Part shown: one piece after another, positions 41,891 to 50,919 of the stretch
Position numbering within the stretch: the first letter of the stretch is position 1
How the letters are laid out: each line of letters begins with the position of its first letter
Origin: Shimia ponticola
Lineage (GTDB): Bacteria; Pseudomonadota; Alphaproteobacteria; Rhodobacterales; Rhodobacteraceae
Length of the DNA stretch: 64,000 bases
NCBI RefSeq assembly: GCF_007995215.1
Contig: NZ_VCDK01000006.1
Location: forward strand, 496,001 to 560,000
Direction of reading: 5' to 3'
Made by a program: the position numbers and the translations under genes
The notes under the pieces: generated by a model
The model's input: only the letters and a program-made list of their open reading frames with translations
Database searches by the model: none
What the model was told of the DNA's origin: nothing

Positions 41891-42601
41891 ATGGACCTAT
41901 CTGACCTGCCGAACATCGTTCCGGGACAGCTCCAACCACTTGATATCCCAGCCCTCGTCGGGCCGGGAGATGACGGGCACCCGCCACGTATCTTGCTTTT
42001 GTACGGATCACTGCGCAGCAGCAGCTATTCGCGTGGAGCCGCGGAAGAAGGCGCGCGTATCTTGCGGGCGTTGGGCTGTGAGACACGGTTCTTTGACCCC
42101 ACAGGATTGCCGCTGCCGGATGAAACATCCGACACACACCCAAAGGTGCAGGAACTGCGCGATCTGGTGATGTGGTCTGAGGGCATGGTCTGGTCATCAC
42201 CCGAACGTCACGGGGCCATGACGGGTGTCATGAAAACCCAGATCGACTGGATACCTTTGGCCCCGATTGGCGGCATCCGCCCCACACAGGGCAAGACCCT
42301 GGCGGTGATGCAGGTCTCGGGCGGCTCGCAGAGCTTTAACGCTGTTAACCAGATGCGCATTCTGGGTCGCTGGATGCGCATGGTGACGATCCCAAATCAG
42401 TCGAGCGTGCCAAAGGCGTGGTTGGAGTTCGAAAACGGGCGCATGAAACCGTCGCCTCTCTACAATCGCATTGTCGATGTAATGGAGGAACTGGCGCGGT
42501 TCACTTTGATGACGCGTGCCCGGACGCCGATGCTGACGGACCGGTATTCTGAACGCGTGGAAAGCCTAGAGGCAGTCCACAAACGCGTCAGCAAAAAGTA
42601 G
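41891..42601 (+). CDS. arsH: Arsenical resistance protein ArsH (NADPH-dependent FMN reductase)
   Basis: A 236-residue flavodoxin-fold oxidoreductase. FMN phosphate loop [24 protein letters not shown], the ArsH segments [24 protein letters not shown] and [31 protein letters not shown] are clear. ArsH oxidises trivalent organoarsenicals or acts as a quinone/azo reductase. No arsR, arsB or arsC lies nearby, so its cellular job here may be general redox defence. It is coupled to the HTH-like gene upstream. Confidence 0.94.
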   Translation: MDLSDLPNIVPGQLQPLDIPALVGPGDDGHPPRILLLYGSLRSSSYSRGAAEEGARILRALGCETRFFDPTGLPLPDETSDTHPKVQELRDLVMWSEGMVWSSPERHGAMTGVMKTQIDWIPLAPIGGIRPTQGKTLAVMQVSGGSQSFNAVNQMRILGRWMRMVTIPNQSSVPKAWLEFENGRMKPSPLYNRIVDVMEELARFTLMTRARTPMLTDRYSERVESLEAVHKRVSKK

Positions 42602-42604
42602 CGG

Positions 42605-42679
42605 TTAGATCAGCGGCACAAACGGCACACCGCAGGCGGCGAGCGTCAGCAAGGCAGTGATGGCGATAACCCGGCTCAT
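42605..42679 (-). CDS. Tiny predicted lipoprotein, 24 residues
   Basis: The ATG at 42679 overlaps the stop of the KAS III-like gene by one base (TAATG), a classic coupled start. The peptide MSRVIAITALLTLAACGVPF continues for four more residues. It has a hydrophobic stretch ending in the lipobox LAAC, so Lgt would acylate Cys16 and signal peptidase II would leave a nine-residue lipopeptide. Too short for routine gene callers. Comparable tiny lipoproteins such as entericidins exist in other bacteria; homology is not claimed. Confidence 0.55.
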   Translation of the reverse strand: MSRVIAITALLTLAACGVPFVPLI

Positions 42680-43797
42680 TATGCGCGCTCCAGAATGGCA
42701 GAGCCGACCGAATAGCCCGCACCGAACGAGCAGATCAGGCCTTTGTCGCCGGGTTTCATATCGGCGGAATGCTTGGCGAATGCGATGACTGATCCGGCGG
42801 AGGACGTGTTGGCATAGTCCTGCAGGATGTTGGGTTGCTCGCCCGGCTCAGGATCACGGCCCAGCACCTTTTTCCCGATATAGTCGTTCATCGTCTTGTT
42901 CGCCTGATGCAGCCAGAGGCGTTTGAGGTCCGTATTCGAGACGCCTTCATCGCTTAGATGGTCGGCGATGTGGCGGCTGACCAAAGGCAGTACCTCTTTG
43001 AACACCTTGCGCCCATTCTGCATGAACTGCATGTCGCGACGGTCTTCCATTTGGCCGTGGGTGCGCCGCAAATAGCCGTTGTTGTTGCGGATGTTGTTCG
43101 AGAACTGCGTGGCACAGCGGGTGGATTTCACGAGGAACTTGTCGCCCTTCGCGTCCTCGTCCCGTTCGATCACCAAGGCCGTGGCCACGTCGCCAAAGAT
43201 AAAGTGACAATCCCGGTCGCGCCACTCGAGGTGGGCCGAGCAAATCTCGGGGCAGATCACTAGCGCCTTTTTCACGGACCCCGTGCGAACCATGTCGCAG
43301 GCCGATTGCAGCCCGAACGTGGCGCTGGAACAGGCAACATTCATGTCATAGGCAAAACCGCCCGCACCCAAAAGCTGCTGGATTTCGACGGCAATCGCCG
43401 GATAGGCGCGTTCGTGATTGGAGGCTGCACAAAGAATGCAGTCGATGTCCGCCGCATCTACGCCCGCCATCGCCAGCGCCTTTTGCGCGGCATCCACGCC
43501 CATTTCGGCCATGACAGACGGCTCTTCAACGCTGCGCGCGGGCAGAGTAGGGTGCATGATATTCGGGTTCAGGATGCCCGATTTATCAAGGACATAGCGG
43601 TTCTCGATGCCCGATGCCGCCACGATAAACTCCGCGCTGGAGTGGGACATCGCCTCAACCTCGCCTGCCTCAATGGCGGCGGCATTTTCTGCGTTCCACT
43701 TGTCCGCATAAGCGTTGAAGGCGACGACAAGCTCATCATTGGTGATGACCTGCTCGGGGGTAAAAACACCTGATCCAGTGATTGCGGGTTGGTACAT
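42679..43797 (-). CDS. Beta-ketoacyl-ACP synthase III-like protein
   Basis: A 372-residue thiolase-fold condensing enzyme. The catalytic triad is complete: Cys156 in MNVACSSATFGL, His in LWLHQANKTMNDYIG and Asn in DYANTSSAGSVIAF. The sequence is longer than housekeeping FabH (about 320) because of insertions such as the N-terminal VVAFNAYADKWNAENAAAIEAGEVEAM segment. It resembles the FabH2-like branch found as a second copy beside specialised lipid or quorum-signal pathways. Substrate unknown. The tiny lipoprotein gene follows directly. Confidence 0.92.
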   Translation of the reverse strand: MYQPAITGSGVFTPEQVITNDELVVAFNAYADKWNAENAAAIEAGEVEAMSHSSAEFIVAASGIENRYVLDKSGILNPNIMHPTLPARSVEEPSVMAEMGVDAAQKALAMAGVDAADIDCILCAASNHERAYPAIAVEIQQLLGAGGFAYDMNVACSSATFGLQSACDMVRTGSVKKALVICPEICSAHLEWRDRDCHFIFGDVATALVIERDEDAKGDKFLVKSTRCATQFSNNIRNNNGYLRRTHGQMEDRRDMQFMQNGRKVFKEVLPLVSRHIADHLSDEGVSNTDLKRLWLHQANKTMNDYIGKKVLGRDPEPGEQPNILQDYANTSSAGSVIAFAKHSADMKPGDKGLICSFGAGYSVGSAILERA

Positions 43798-43959
43798 GCG
43801 CGGTCCTCCAGTGCCAGATGTTTACGCTCACATGCAGGGTGCGTCTAGCGAGAGTGATGCCCGATGCCGCAGCGAAGGGCAGGCCTCACCCCGCTGCCCC
43901 CTTTTGCCCTGCGTTAAGCACGATCCCGCTAGCCTTGTTTTCAGGGCGCGCCGGAATTA

Positions 43960-44247
43960 TTGTATATACAGGAAAACAGTGTTGAGTTTGATGCTGAGAA
44001 GCGACGGCTGACGCTAGAGAGGCGCGGATTGGACATGAACCGTGCCAATGAAATTTTTGGCGTAGCGCATCAAAGCGTGCGCGATACGCGAGAGGACTAC
44101 GGCGAACCCCGTTGGATTACGATGGGATATCTGGATGGCCGGATGGTCGTTCTGGTCTGGACAGAAAGAGGCGACACGGTCCGTGTCATAAGTTTGAGGA
44201 AAGCCAATGAACGGGAACAAAAGCGCCACTGTCGAGGAATGGGTTGA
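43960..44247 (+). CDS. brnT: BrnT family toxin
   Basis: A 95-residue RelE-fold ribonuclease toxin of the BrnT family. The family pattern VEFDAEKRRLTLERRGLDMNRANEIF is followed by RDTREDYGEPRWITMGYLDGRMVVLVWTERGDTVRVISLRKANEREQKR. The only in-frame start before the domain is TTG at 43960. The downstream brnA antitoxin gene overlaps by 41 bp. In type II BrnTA systems the antitoxin blocks the toxin active site and represses the operon. Active-site residues appear intact, so the module is probably functional. Confidence 0.88.
   Translation: MYIQENSVEFDAEKRRLTLERRGLDMNRANEIFGVAHQSVRDTREDYGEPRWITMGYLDGRMVVLVWTERGDTVRVISLRKANEREQKRHCRGMG
43961..43970. promoter_or_regulatory. TGTATATACA palindrome at the brnT start
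   Basis: Perfect 10-bp palindrome overlapping the brnT TTG start codon. RHH antitoxins such as BrnA repress their own promoters at short inverted repeats; this is the best candidate near the module. Its short length means chance occurrence is not excluded. Confidence 0.35.
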
Positions 44248-44455
44248 CCCCGACGACGCCCCTGACATGAGCGAAGAGCCGTGGGCGTCCCCGATCGACG
44301 CAACCCCCGTCACACGCGGGCGGCCCAAGCAGTTGCAGACCAAGGTGCCCGTGTCCCTGCGGCTGGACCCGGATGTGGTGGAGGCCTTCAAGGCCGACGG
44401 CCCGGGCTGGCAGAGCCGGATGAATGCGGCGTTGAGGAAGGCGGCGGGGGTGTGA
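44207..44455 (+). CDS. brnA: BrnA family antitoxin (ribbon-helix-helix)
   Basis: An 82-residue antitoxin. The C-terminal ribbon-helix-helix reads QTKVPVSLRLDPDVVEAFKADGPGWQSRMNAALRKAAG, the usual BrnA ending. The N-terminal half (EEWVDPDDAPDMSEEPWASP) is acidic and disordered and would wrap the toxin. It overlaps brnT by 41 bp and is the distal gene, matching the brnT-brnA order. Confidence 0.92.
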   Translation: MNGNKSATVEEWVDPDDAPDMSEEPWASPIDATPVTRGRPKQLQTKVPVSLRLDPDVVEAFKADGPGWQSRMNAALRKAAGV

Positions 44456-44626
44456 AAGGAGATCGAGAAATCACGGCTCAGTAAAAAATTGATTTGGATT
44501 TTTTTGATTTTTCCTATTCAATTTAACCAAATAAGTCGAGATTGAGTTGTTACCACTTGAAATTCTCCTGCCGCATATTTCTTATTAAACAAGTGATTGG
44601 CTAAACTATCGTTTGGAGAATTAATT

Positions 44627-45571
44627 ATGCCTATAACGGATTGGTTTCCGACGCACAGAGTGTGGAAATCCTTCAGAAACTGTGATTGGTCGAATGAAGT
44701 TTACAGTCTAGAAAAAGCGTCATACGCAAGTTTGATGTCCAAGATTGCATATCTGTCAATCCCGGAGTTCGAGAGGCGAAATCTAGATCGCGTCAAGTTG
44801 GTACCATGTGAAGCATACCAAGAAATAGTGCGTCAAGGTTTGACGGTTTCCGTTTCTGACCTGACCGCTGGAGCGGACCTGCCAATTGTTTTTGAGATTT
44901 CAACCCGACAAGCCGTTGCGGTGGGGTTAATGCAAGACGGAATTCTATTCGTTACAGTCAGAGGAACGCAAAAAGCTTACGATTGGTTAACCAATTTAGA
45001 TGCAAGGAAAACGCGCTTTTCCACAGCATGCGGTACGAGTGGTGCCGCTCATCAAGGGTTCTTCGCCGCCACAGAAGAAATTCTCGACAGGTTGATTGAG
45101 GAAGTTTCATCGACGCTGAATGTTTATCAGTTCAAGAAGATTGTTTTTTCGGGCCATTCGCTTGGCGGAGCAATTGTAATGGCTTTGTCATCCAGGTGTT
45201 CTATCTGCACATCGTCCGCCGGAAACGTCTTGGGATCCACGCTTTGGGACGAGATATTGAATAAGGCACGACTTGAGTCTTACACTTTTGGTCAACCTAG
45301 GCTTTTTACGGGAGGCTCCACGCGTCACCTAACTTTGCCAAACGTCCTTGTACGCTCAGGAGATATAGTACCAGGCGTCCCGCCGGAGTATCTCGGGTAC
45401 TGGATGGATGGATACATCAGCACATCTGACAGCAGCGTTGTTTATGAACTGGAGGGCGACACAACAGTGAAAGCAATTCATTGGATTACTGGTTTGTTGT
45501 CTCGCAGCGGAGTGAAAGACCACAACATCGAACTTTATATGGAAGATCTATTCGACGCTCTTGGCGAATAG
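44627..45571 (+). CDS. Class 3 lipase (alpha/beta hydrolase)
   Basis: A 314-residue lipase_3 family hydrolase. The nucleophile is Ser178 in VFSGHSLGGAIVMA. The catalytic Asp is probable in LVRSGDIVPGVPP and the His in SGVKDHNIELY, in the usual order. The oxyanion region VTVRGTQKAYDWLTNLDA precedes. No signal peptide is visible. The ATG at 44627 with GGAG eight to nine bases upstream is chosen. The gene and its 170-base AT-rich leader are clearly poorer in GC than the surroundings, and the codon use is unlike neighbouring genes, which points to horizontal acquisition. It lies next to the BrnTA module. Confidence 0.85.
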   Translation: MPITDWFPTHRVWKSFRNCDWSNEVYSLEKASYASLMSKIAYLSIPEFERRNLDRVKLVPCEAYQEIVRQGLTVSVSDLTAGADLPIVFEISTRQAVAVGLMQDGILFVTVRGTQKAYDWLTNLDARKTRFSTACGTSGAAHQGFFAATEEILDRLIEEVSSTLNVYQFKKIVFSGHSLGGAIVMALSSRCSICTSSAGNVLGSTLWDEILNKARLESYTFGQPRLFTGGSTRHLTLPNVLVRSGDIVPGVPPEYLGYWMDGYISTSDSSVVYELEGDTTVKAIHWITGLLSRSGVKDHNIELYMEDLFDALGE

Positions 45572-45577
45572 TTTTCT

Positions 45578-48500
45578 CTACTCCTGCAAGCTCCGAACGC
45601 CCAAATCACCCTCAGCCCCGGCTTCCATAGCCTTTGCCGCCGCATGGCTTGCGGCCAGCGTCGTGAAATACGGAATGCGGTCCATCAACGCCACGTTGCG
45701 CATCGAGCGTGAGTCCTCGACCGCCTGTGCGCCTTCGGTCGTGTTCATCACCAACGCTATCTCGCCGTCTTTCATGAGGTCGACGATGTTGGGGCGGCCT
45801 TCGTAGGCTTTTTTGACGAGTTCGGAGGCGATCCCTGCGTCGGAGAGGTAGGCGGCGGTGCCGGAGGTGGCGACGAGGGTGAAGCCTAGGCTCACCAGTG
45901 TTTGGGCGGTGTCGATCAGGGTTGGCGTCTTGTCGGAGGGTTTGATGGACAGGAACACTTTCCCAGAGGTCGGGAAGGTCACGCCCGCGCCCATCTGTGC
46001 CTTGAGGAACGCGCGGTGGAAGTTGGGGTCGGAGCCCATGACTTCGCCGGTTGAACGCATCTCTGGCCCGAGCAGCGTGTCGACGCCGGGGAAGCGGGCG
46101 AAGGGGAGGACGGCCTCTTTCACGGCGTAGGTGTCGATGTTCGGGTCGACGAGGTCGAAGTTTGATAGTGGCTCACCGGCCATGACGCGGGCAGCGATGG
46201 CGGCAATTGGGCTGTCGACCGCTTTGGCCACGAAGGGGACGGTGCGTGAGGCACGTGGGTTCACCTCGATCAGGTAGATCACGCCGTCTTTCACTGCGTA
46301 TTGCACGTTCATCAGGCCACGCACTTTGAGCGCCAAAGCGAGGGCGCGGGTTTGAGTGTGCAGCTCTGCGATGATGGCGTCAGACAGTGAGTAGGGCGGG
46401 AGCGAGCATGCGCTGTCGCCTGAGTGTACGCCGGCCTCTTCGATATGCTGCATGATGCCTGCGATGTGGACGTCTGTGCCGTCGCAGAGGGCGTCCACGT
46501 CAATCTCTACCGCGCCGTCGAGGTAGCTGTCGAGCAAGACGGGGCTGTCGCCCGACACAACCACAGCCTCGGAGATATAGCGTTCCAGCTGCGCCTGATC
46601 GCGGACAATCTCCATCGCGCGGCCGCCCAGAACGTAAGAGGGGCGAATAACGAGCGGGAAGCCGATGTCGGAGGCGATTTCGAGCGCTTCGGCATCCGAA
46701 TGGGCGATGCCATTCTTGGGCTGTTTCAGGTCCAGATCATCCACCAGCGCCTGGAACCGTTCGCGATCCTCGGCCCAGTCGATGCTGTCGGGTGATGTAC
46801 CGAGGATCGGGATGCCAGCCGCCTCAAGATCGTTGGCGAGTTTCAGAGGGGTCTGTCCGCCAAATTGCACGATCACACCGTGCAGCGTGCCGTTTTCCTG
46901 CTCAACCCGCAGGATTTCCATCACGTGTTCAAAGGTCAGCGGTTCGAAATAGAGCCGGTCGGAAGTGTCGTAGTCGGTCGACACGGTCTCGGGGTTGCAG
47001 TTGACCATGATGGTTTCATAGCCCTGCTCGGTCAGCGCGAAACAGGCGTGGCAGCAGCAATAGTCGAACTCGATCCCTTGTCCGATGCGGTTGGGGCCGC
47101 CGCCGAGGATGACGACCTTTTTGGCGTCCGATGGCCGCGCCTCGCATTCGACGTCGCCCATCACGGGTGTCTCGTAGGTCGAGTACATATAGGGGGTTTG
47201 AGCCTCGAACTCAGCGGCGCAGGTGTCGATGCGTTTGAAGACGGCGGTGACGCCTGCGGCGTGGCGGGTATTGCGCACGTCGGTTTCCGTTTGGCCGGTC
47301 AGCGCGGCGAGGCGGGCATCGGTGAAGCCCAGCATTTTCAGCGCGCGCAGGCCCTTTTCATCGGTGGGCAGACCGTTGGCGAGGATGCCGGCCTCTGCGT
47401 CGATGATCTCGCGGATGCGGGCGAGGAACCATGGGTCAAATGCGGTTGCGGCTTGGATTTCATCGTCGGTCAGGCCGTGGCGCATGGCCTGCGCGATCGT
47501 GCGCATGCGGTCCGGGGTCTGGACCGAGATGGCTTTGACGATGGCGGCCTTGTCTGGCGCGCCTTCGATTTCCACCTCGTCAAAGCCGGTCAGGCCGGAT
47601 TCCATCGATGCCAGCGCTTTTTGCACAGACTCGTGGAAGGTGCGGCCGATGGACATGACTTCGCCGACGGATTTCATCGCGGTGGACAGGACCGGCTCGG
47701 CTCCCGGGAATTTCTCGAACGCGAATTTCGGGATCTTGGTGACGACGTAGTCGATTGTGGGCTCAAAGGACGCGGGCGTCACCTTGGTGATGTCGTTGTC
47801 GAGTTCGTCCAGCGTGTAGCCCACGGCCAGTTTCGCGGCGATCTTGGCGATGGGGAAGCCGGTGGCTTTGGAGGCCAGAGCCGACGAGCGCGACACGCGC
47901 GGGTTCATTTCGATCACGACCATGCGGCCATCGGCAGGATTGATCGCCCATTGCACGTTCGACCCGCCGGTTTCGACCCCGATCTCGCGCAGAACGGCGA
48001 TCGAGCCGTTGCGCATGATTTGGTATTCTTTGTCCGTGAGCGTCAGAGCGGGTGCGACAGTGATCGAGTCGCCCGTATGCACGCCCATCGGGTCCACGTT
48101 TTCGATGGAACAGACGATGATGGCGTTGTCCGCGGTGTCGCGGACGACCTCCATCTCGTATTCTTTCCAGCCCAAGAGCGATTCATCGACGAGGATCTGA
48201 TTGACCGGAGAGGCGTCCATGCCGGTCCGGCAGTAGTATTCGTAGTCTTCGCGGTTATAGGCCACGCCCCCGCCTGTGCCGCCGAGCGTAAAGGCGGGGC
48301 GGATGATGGCAGGCAGGCCAATCTCTTCGAGCGCGTCGAGGGCGATTTGCACCCCGGCGTTCAGGTCGGCGGAGCCGTCATCATTGGTTGGTGCTGTGAC
48401 GATGGTGGCCTTGGGGTTTTCAATACCCAGTCGGTCCATGGCTTCGCGAAAGAGTTTGCGATCTTCTGCCATTTCGATCGCATCACGCTTTGCGCCGATC

Positions 48501-48844
48501 ATCTCGACACCGAATTTCTCAAGCACACCCATTTCTTCGAGCGCGAGCGAGGTGTTCAGGCCGGTTTGGCCACCCATGGTCGGCAAGAGCGCGTCTGGGC
48601 GTTCCTTTTCGATGATCTTGGCAACCATCTCGGGCGTGATGGGTTCGATATATGTGGCGTCTGCAAGCCCCGGATCGGTCATGATCGTTGCCGGGTTCGA
48701 GTTCACGAGGATGACCCGGTACCCTTCTTCCCGGAGCGCCTTACAGGCTTGCGCGCCAGAGTAGTCGAATTCACATGCCTGCCCGATCACAATGGGACCC
48801 GCGCCGATGATCATGATCGACTTGATATCCGTCCGCTTCGGCAT
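45578..48844 (-). CDS. carB: Carbamoyl-phosphate synthase large subunit
   Basis: A 1088-residue enzyme that makes carbamoyl phosphate for arginine and pyrimidine synthesis, with the CarA glutaminase encoded elsewhere. Two ATP-grasp halves are present. The first (about 1-400) begins [21 protein letters not shown] and contains [15 protein letters not shown]. The oligomerisation region lies around 400-550. The second half has [21 protein letters not shown] and [13 protein letters not shown]. The C-terminal MGS-like allosteric domain (about 940-1088) includes [15 protein letters not shown]. It converges on the lipase gene with 6 bp between the stops. Confidence 0.98.
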   Translation of the reverse strand: MPKRTDIKSIMIIGAGPIVIGQACEFDYSGAQACKALREEGYRVILVNSNPATIMTDPGLADATYIEPITPEMVAKIIEKERPDALLPTMGGQTGLNTSLALEEMGVLEKFGVEMIGAKRDAIEMAEDRKLFREAMDRLGIENPKATIVTAPTNDDGSADLNAGVQIALDALEEIGLPAIIRPAFTLGGTGGGVAYNREDYEYYCRTGMDASPVNQILVDESLLGWKEYEMEVVRDTADNAIIVCSIENVDPMGVHTGDSITVAPALTLTDKEYQIMRNGSIAVLREIGVETGGSNVQWAINPADGRMVVIEMNPRVSRSSALASKATGFPIAKIAAKLAVGYTLDELDNDITKVTPASFEPTIDYVVTKIPKFAFEKFPGAEPVLSTAMKSVGEVMSIGRTFHESVQKALASMESGLTGFDEVEIEGAPDKAAIVKAISVQTPDRMRTIAQAMRHGLTDDEIQAATAFDPWFLARIREIIDAEAGILANGLPTDEKGLRALKMLGFTDARLAALTGQTETDVRNTRHAAGVTAVFKRIDTCAAEFEAQTPYMYSTYETPVMGDVECEARPSDAKKVVILGGGPNRIGQGIEFDYCCCHACFALTEQGYETIMVNCNPETVSTDYDTSDRLYFEPLTFEHVMEILRVEQENGTLHGVIVQFGGQTPLKLANDLEAAGIPILGTSPDSIDWAEDRERFQALVDDLDLKQPKNGIAHSDAEALEIASDIGFPLVIRPSYVLGGRAMEIVRDQAQLERYISEAVVVSGDSPVLLDSYLDGAVEIDVDALCDGTDVHIAGIMQHIEEAGVHSGDSACSLPPYSLSDAIIAELHTQTRALALALKVRGLMNVQYAVKDGVIYLIEVNPRASRTVPFVAKAVDSPIAAIAARVMAGEPLSNFDLVDPNIDTYAVKEAVLPFARFPGVDTLLGPEMRSTGEVMGSDPNFHRAFLKAQMGAGVTFPTSGKVFLSIKPSDKTPTLIDTAQTLVSLGFTLVATSGTAAYLSDAGIASELVKKAYEGRPNIVDLMKDGEIALVMNTTEGAQAVEDSRSMRNVALMDRIPYFTTLAASHAAAKAMEAGAEGDLGVRSLQE

Positions 48845-49349
48845 GGCCGCGTCCCCTTATTGTATTCCGGCAGTCTTGCGAGAGGTCCAACCGGCCAGAG
48901 CAGGTAACCGGGACTGTCCGCGCGCAAATTGTCGTGCGTTATAGGGATGGAAACGCGCGGCGCAAGCCGCTTTTGGTGCTATTTGGACGCAGTGGAATGG
49001 CCGGTGGGGCGGGGTGTTCCGCAATCTGGTGGATCAGCCATTTGGCACGGGGTGTTTCGCGTCGTCGCGGCCGGTGTCGTGCCATTCAAAAGTCAGCGTC
49101 GAAATTGACATATCTGGCCACGTGAGGATTGGCGCATTGCGCCGGCGTTGGTGATGGCTGTCTTGATCCCTGGCGTTGCGTCACGCGTTGGGTGTGCTGT
49201 TTTGGCGTTAGGTAAATCCTCCGAAATGTGTCATAATAAATTGACACTTTTGACCGTCAGATTGCTTTGTCAGCGGTTGCAAGTGCTTCTAGTCTCCGGA
49301 TCGAGGGTGAGGTCCGCCACTCTCGCGCAAATGTAAGTGAAGGTGACAC
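48845..49349. other. Intergenic region between carB and the bchJ-like gene
   Basis: About 505 bases with no gene I can support. It holds the divergent promoters. A near-repeat CGGGGTGTT(C/T)CGC occurs twice (49010-49022 and 49048-49060), and the PpsR-type site lies at 49229-49246. The rest shows no strong structure. Confidence 0.5.
49229..49246. promoter_or_regulatory. PpsR/CrtJ-type palindrome TGTC-N10-GACA
   Basis: TGTCATAATAAATTGACA is an exact fit to the TGTcN10gACA (TGT-N12-ACA) consensus bound by the PpsR/CrtJ repressor of photosynthesis genes in purple bacteria and aerobic anoxygenic phototrophs. It lies about 105 bases before the bchJ-like start. A second, imperfect TGT-N11-ACA (49332-49348) abuts the start codon. 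PpsR usually needs two sites, so function is plausible, not proven. Confidence 0.6.
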
Positions 49350-49997
49350 ATGAGCAGGGGCTCCGACGGACCCAGAATGCTCAGGCGGCCAAGTCGCAAA
49401 GGCTATATGGGGCCTTTGGCCATTCTGAGTGTGCAAAAGGCCATGACTGAGTTGCAAGGCGCAGACGCAGCCGCGAAGCTGCTTGCCGAAGCAAAAGTCG
49501 GCACTCTGCCAGAATTCGACGAACCTGTCCGGGAGGCGCGTGTCGCGGCGTTGCATCATACCGTGCGCGCAAAGCTGGGCAGTGCGGCCCAAGAGGTGTT
49601 GACGCGCGCCGGAATCCTCGCAGCCGATGCCGTCATGGATCGGCGTATGTCGCTGCGTGCTCAGACCCTGTTGATGTCATCCCCGTGGCCGGTTTCGGCC
49701 TGGTTGCTGGGGCGGTCGACGGCGCAGAATGCATGGACATTTGCGGGCAGTGGCCGCTTTGAGGTGGTAAACAGGCTGACATTTCGGGTCCATGACAATC
49801 CACTGATCCGGAAAGAGCACAGCGATCATGCCTTGTGTGACTATCACCGGGCTTTCTTCACCCGATTTTTCAGCGCCTTGGTTCATGACCAACTGACCTG
49901 CACGGAGGTCTGCTGTGCCGCGGCCGGTGATCCCTATTGCGAGTTTCGGTTCCATCGGCTTGAGGCAGCAGATCCGCCCAAGGTGTCAGCAGCCTAG
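49350..49997 (+). CDS. bchJ: BchJ-like V4R domain protein
   Basis: A 215-residue protein resembling BchJ, historically named bacteriochlorophyll 4-vinyl reductase. The V4R domain region reads FRVHDNPLIRKEHSDHALCDYHRAFFTRFFSALVHDQLTC and then TEVCCAAAGDPYCEFRF, with the small-molecule-binding V4R cysteine/histidine pattern. The N-terminal half is helical. AAGG lies six bases before ATG 49350. BchJ has been shown elsewhere not to be the main 8-vinyl reductase; it may be a carrier or assembly factor in bacteriochlorophyll synthesis. No other photosynthesis gene is in the window, so this is an orphan copy. A PpsR-type site lies upstream. A non-photosynthetic V4R sensor is the alternative. Confidence 0.82.
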   Translation: MSRGSDGPRMLRRPSRKGYMGPLAILSVQKAMTELQGADAAAKLLAEAKVGTLPEFDEPVREARVAALHHTVRAKLGSAAQEVLTRAGILAADAVMDRRMSLRAQTLLMSSPWPVSAWLLGRSTAQNAWTFAGSGRFEVVNRLTFRVHDNPLIRKEHSDHALCDYHRAFFTRFFSALVHDQLTCTEVCCAAAGDPYCEFRFHRLEAADPPKVSAA

Positions 49998-50129
49998 GCT
50001 GTCCCGTGTAATTCATGGAAGATCTTGCGACGGCGTGTTGCTGTTTACTTTGCGCCTGCAGCATTGCCTTAGTGCGCTTTCGCGCCAGTTCTCATGGCAG
50101 ACCAGTTGCTGAGAACGAGAGGCCAAGAC

Positions 50130-50804
50130 ATGACACACCGCGCCGTTTTCCTTGGCTCAATCGGAGTCCTTGCCGAAACGTCCGAGCTTCAACGCAGGGC
50201 GTTCAATCTGGCCTTTCAGGACATGGGGCTGGATTGGCACTGGGAAGGTGCCGCCTATTACGCAATGCTGCGCAAGCCAGGCGGGTTTGGGCGCATCATG
50301 GACTATGCCGCAGCGCGCGGAGAGCAGGTCGATGGTGCTGAGGTCCATGCTCGCAAGTTGCAACATTTCCGGGCCTTAGCCATGGAAGAGGGGCTGAGCC
50401 TTCGTCCCGGCGTGGCAGAGGTGATCGCGGCGGCGCGAGAGGCGGATATGTCCGTGGGCCTTGTGACGACAACCGTGCCGGAAACGCTTGATCTAATGTT
50501 TGATGCTTTCAGATCGGCTTTGACCCGCGAGGCATTTGATGTGGTGATCGACCGGTCGCACGTGGTTGTCGGTAAACCTGCGCCCGATTGTTATCGTTAC
50601 GCGCTGTCGACACTTGGAGTTGAGGCGCGCGATGCCATGGCTATTGAAGACACACCCGAAAGCCAGCGGGCGGCACTCGGAGCCGGTATCGCCTGTGTGG
50701 CGTTTCCGGGCTTTGCGGCCGAAGGCAGGGAGTTTGAGGGTAACGGTCCTGTGGTCTCGGCGCTGACCCCCGAGTTGATCCCGCAGGTCCGCCTGTCGGC
50801 CTGA
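50130..50804 (+). CDS. HAD-superfamily protein lacking motif I aspartates
   Basis: A 224-residue protein of the HAD family (CbbY/beta-phosphoglucomutase-like) with a degenerate active site. The usual DxDGV/T motif I, as in FDVDGVLAET, here reads AVFLGSIGVLAETSELQRRA, so both catalytic aspartates are replaced by Gly and Ile. Other motifs remain: motif II (VGLVTTTVPET), motif III lysine (VVVGKPAPDCYRYAL) and motif IV (AMAIEDTPESQRAA). The cap domain is present. Because everything else is intact, this may be a conserved non-phosphatase relative, perhaps a regulator or metabolite-binding protein. Start ATG 50130 with GAGG upstream; it precedes aspS by about 115 bases. Confidence 0.85.
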   Translation: MTHRAVFLGSIGVLAETSELQRRAFNLAFQDMGLDWHWEGAAYYAMLRKPGGFGRIMDYAAARGEQVDGAEVHARKLQHFRALAMEEGLSLRPGVAEVIAAAREADMSVGLVTTTVPETLDLMFDAFRSALTREAFDVVIDRSHVVVGKPAPDCYRYALSTLGVEARDAMAIEDTPESQRAALGAGIACVAFPGFAAEGREFEGNGPVVSALTPELIPQVRLSA

Positions 50805-50919
50805 GGCATTTCCCAGATATCAATCGGCCATCGGGTTGACTTTCACCTGAACCTTAGGCCAATCGGCACAACCCGAATTTCAGGCCCGCTGCCCGGGCCA
50901 AATTGCAGGAGCTGCGCCG

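Noticed and set aside
46865-48907. Long open frame (680 codons) on the plus strand
   Set aside because: Lies wholly antisense to carB, which has full-length homology motifs; the opposite frame is a GC-skew shadow with no domain features.
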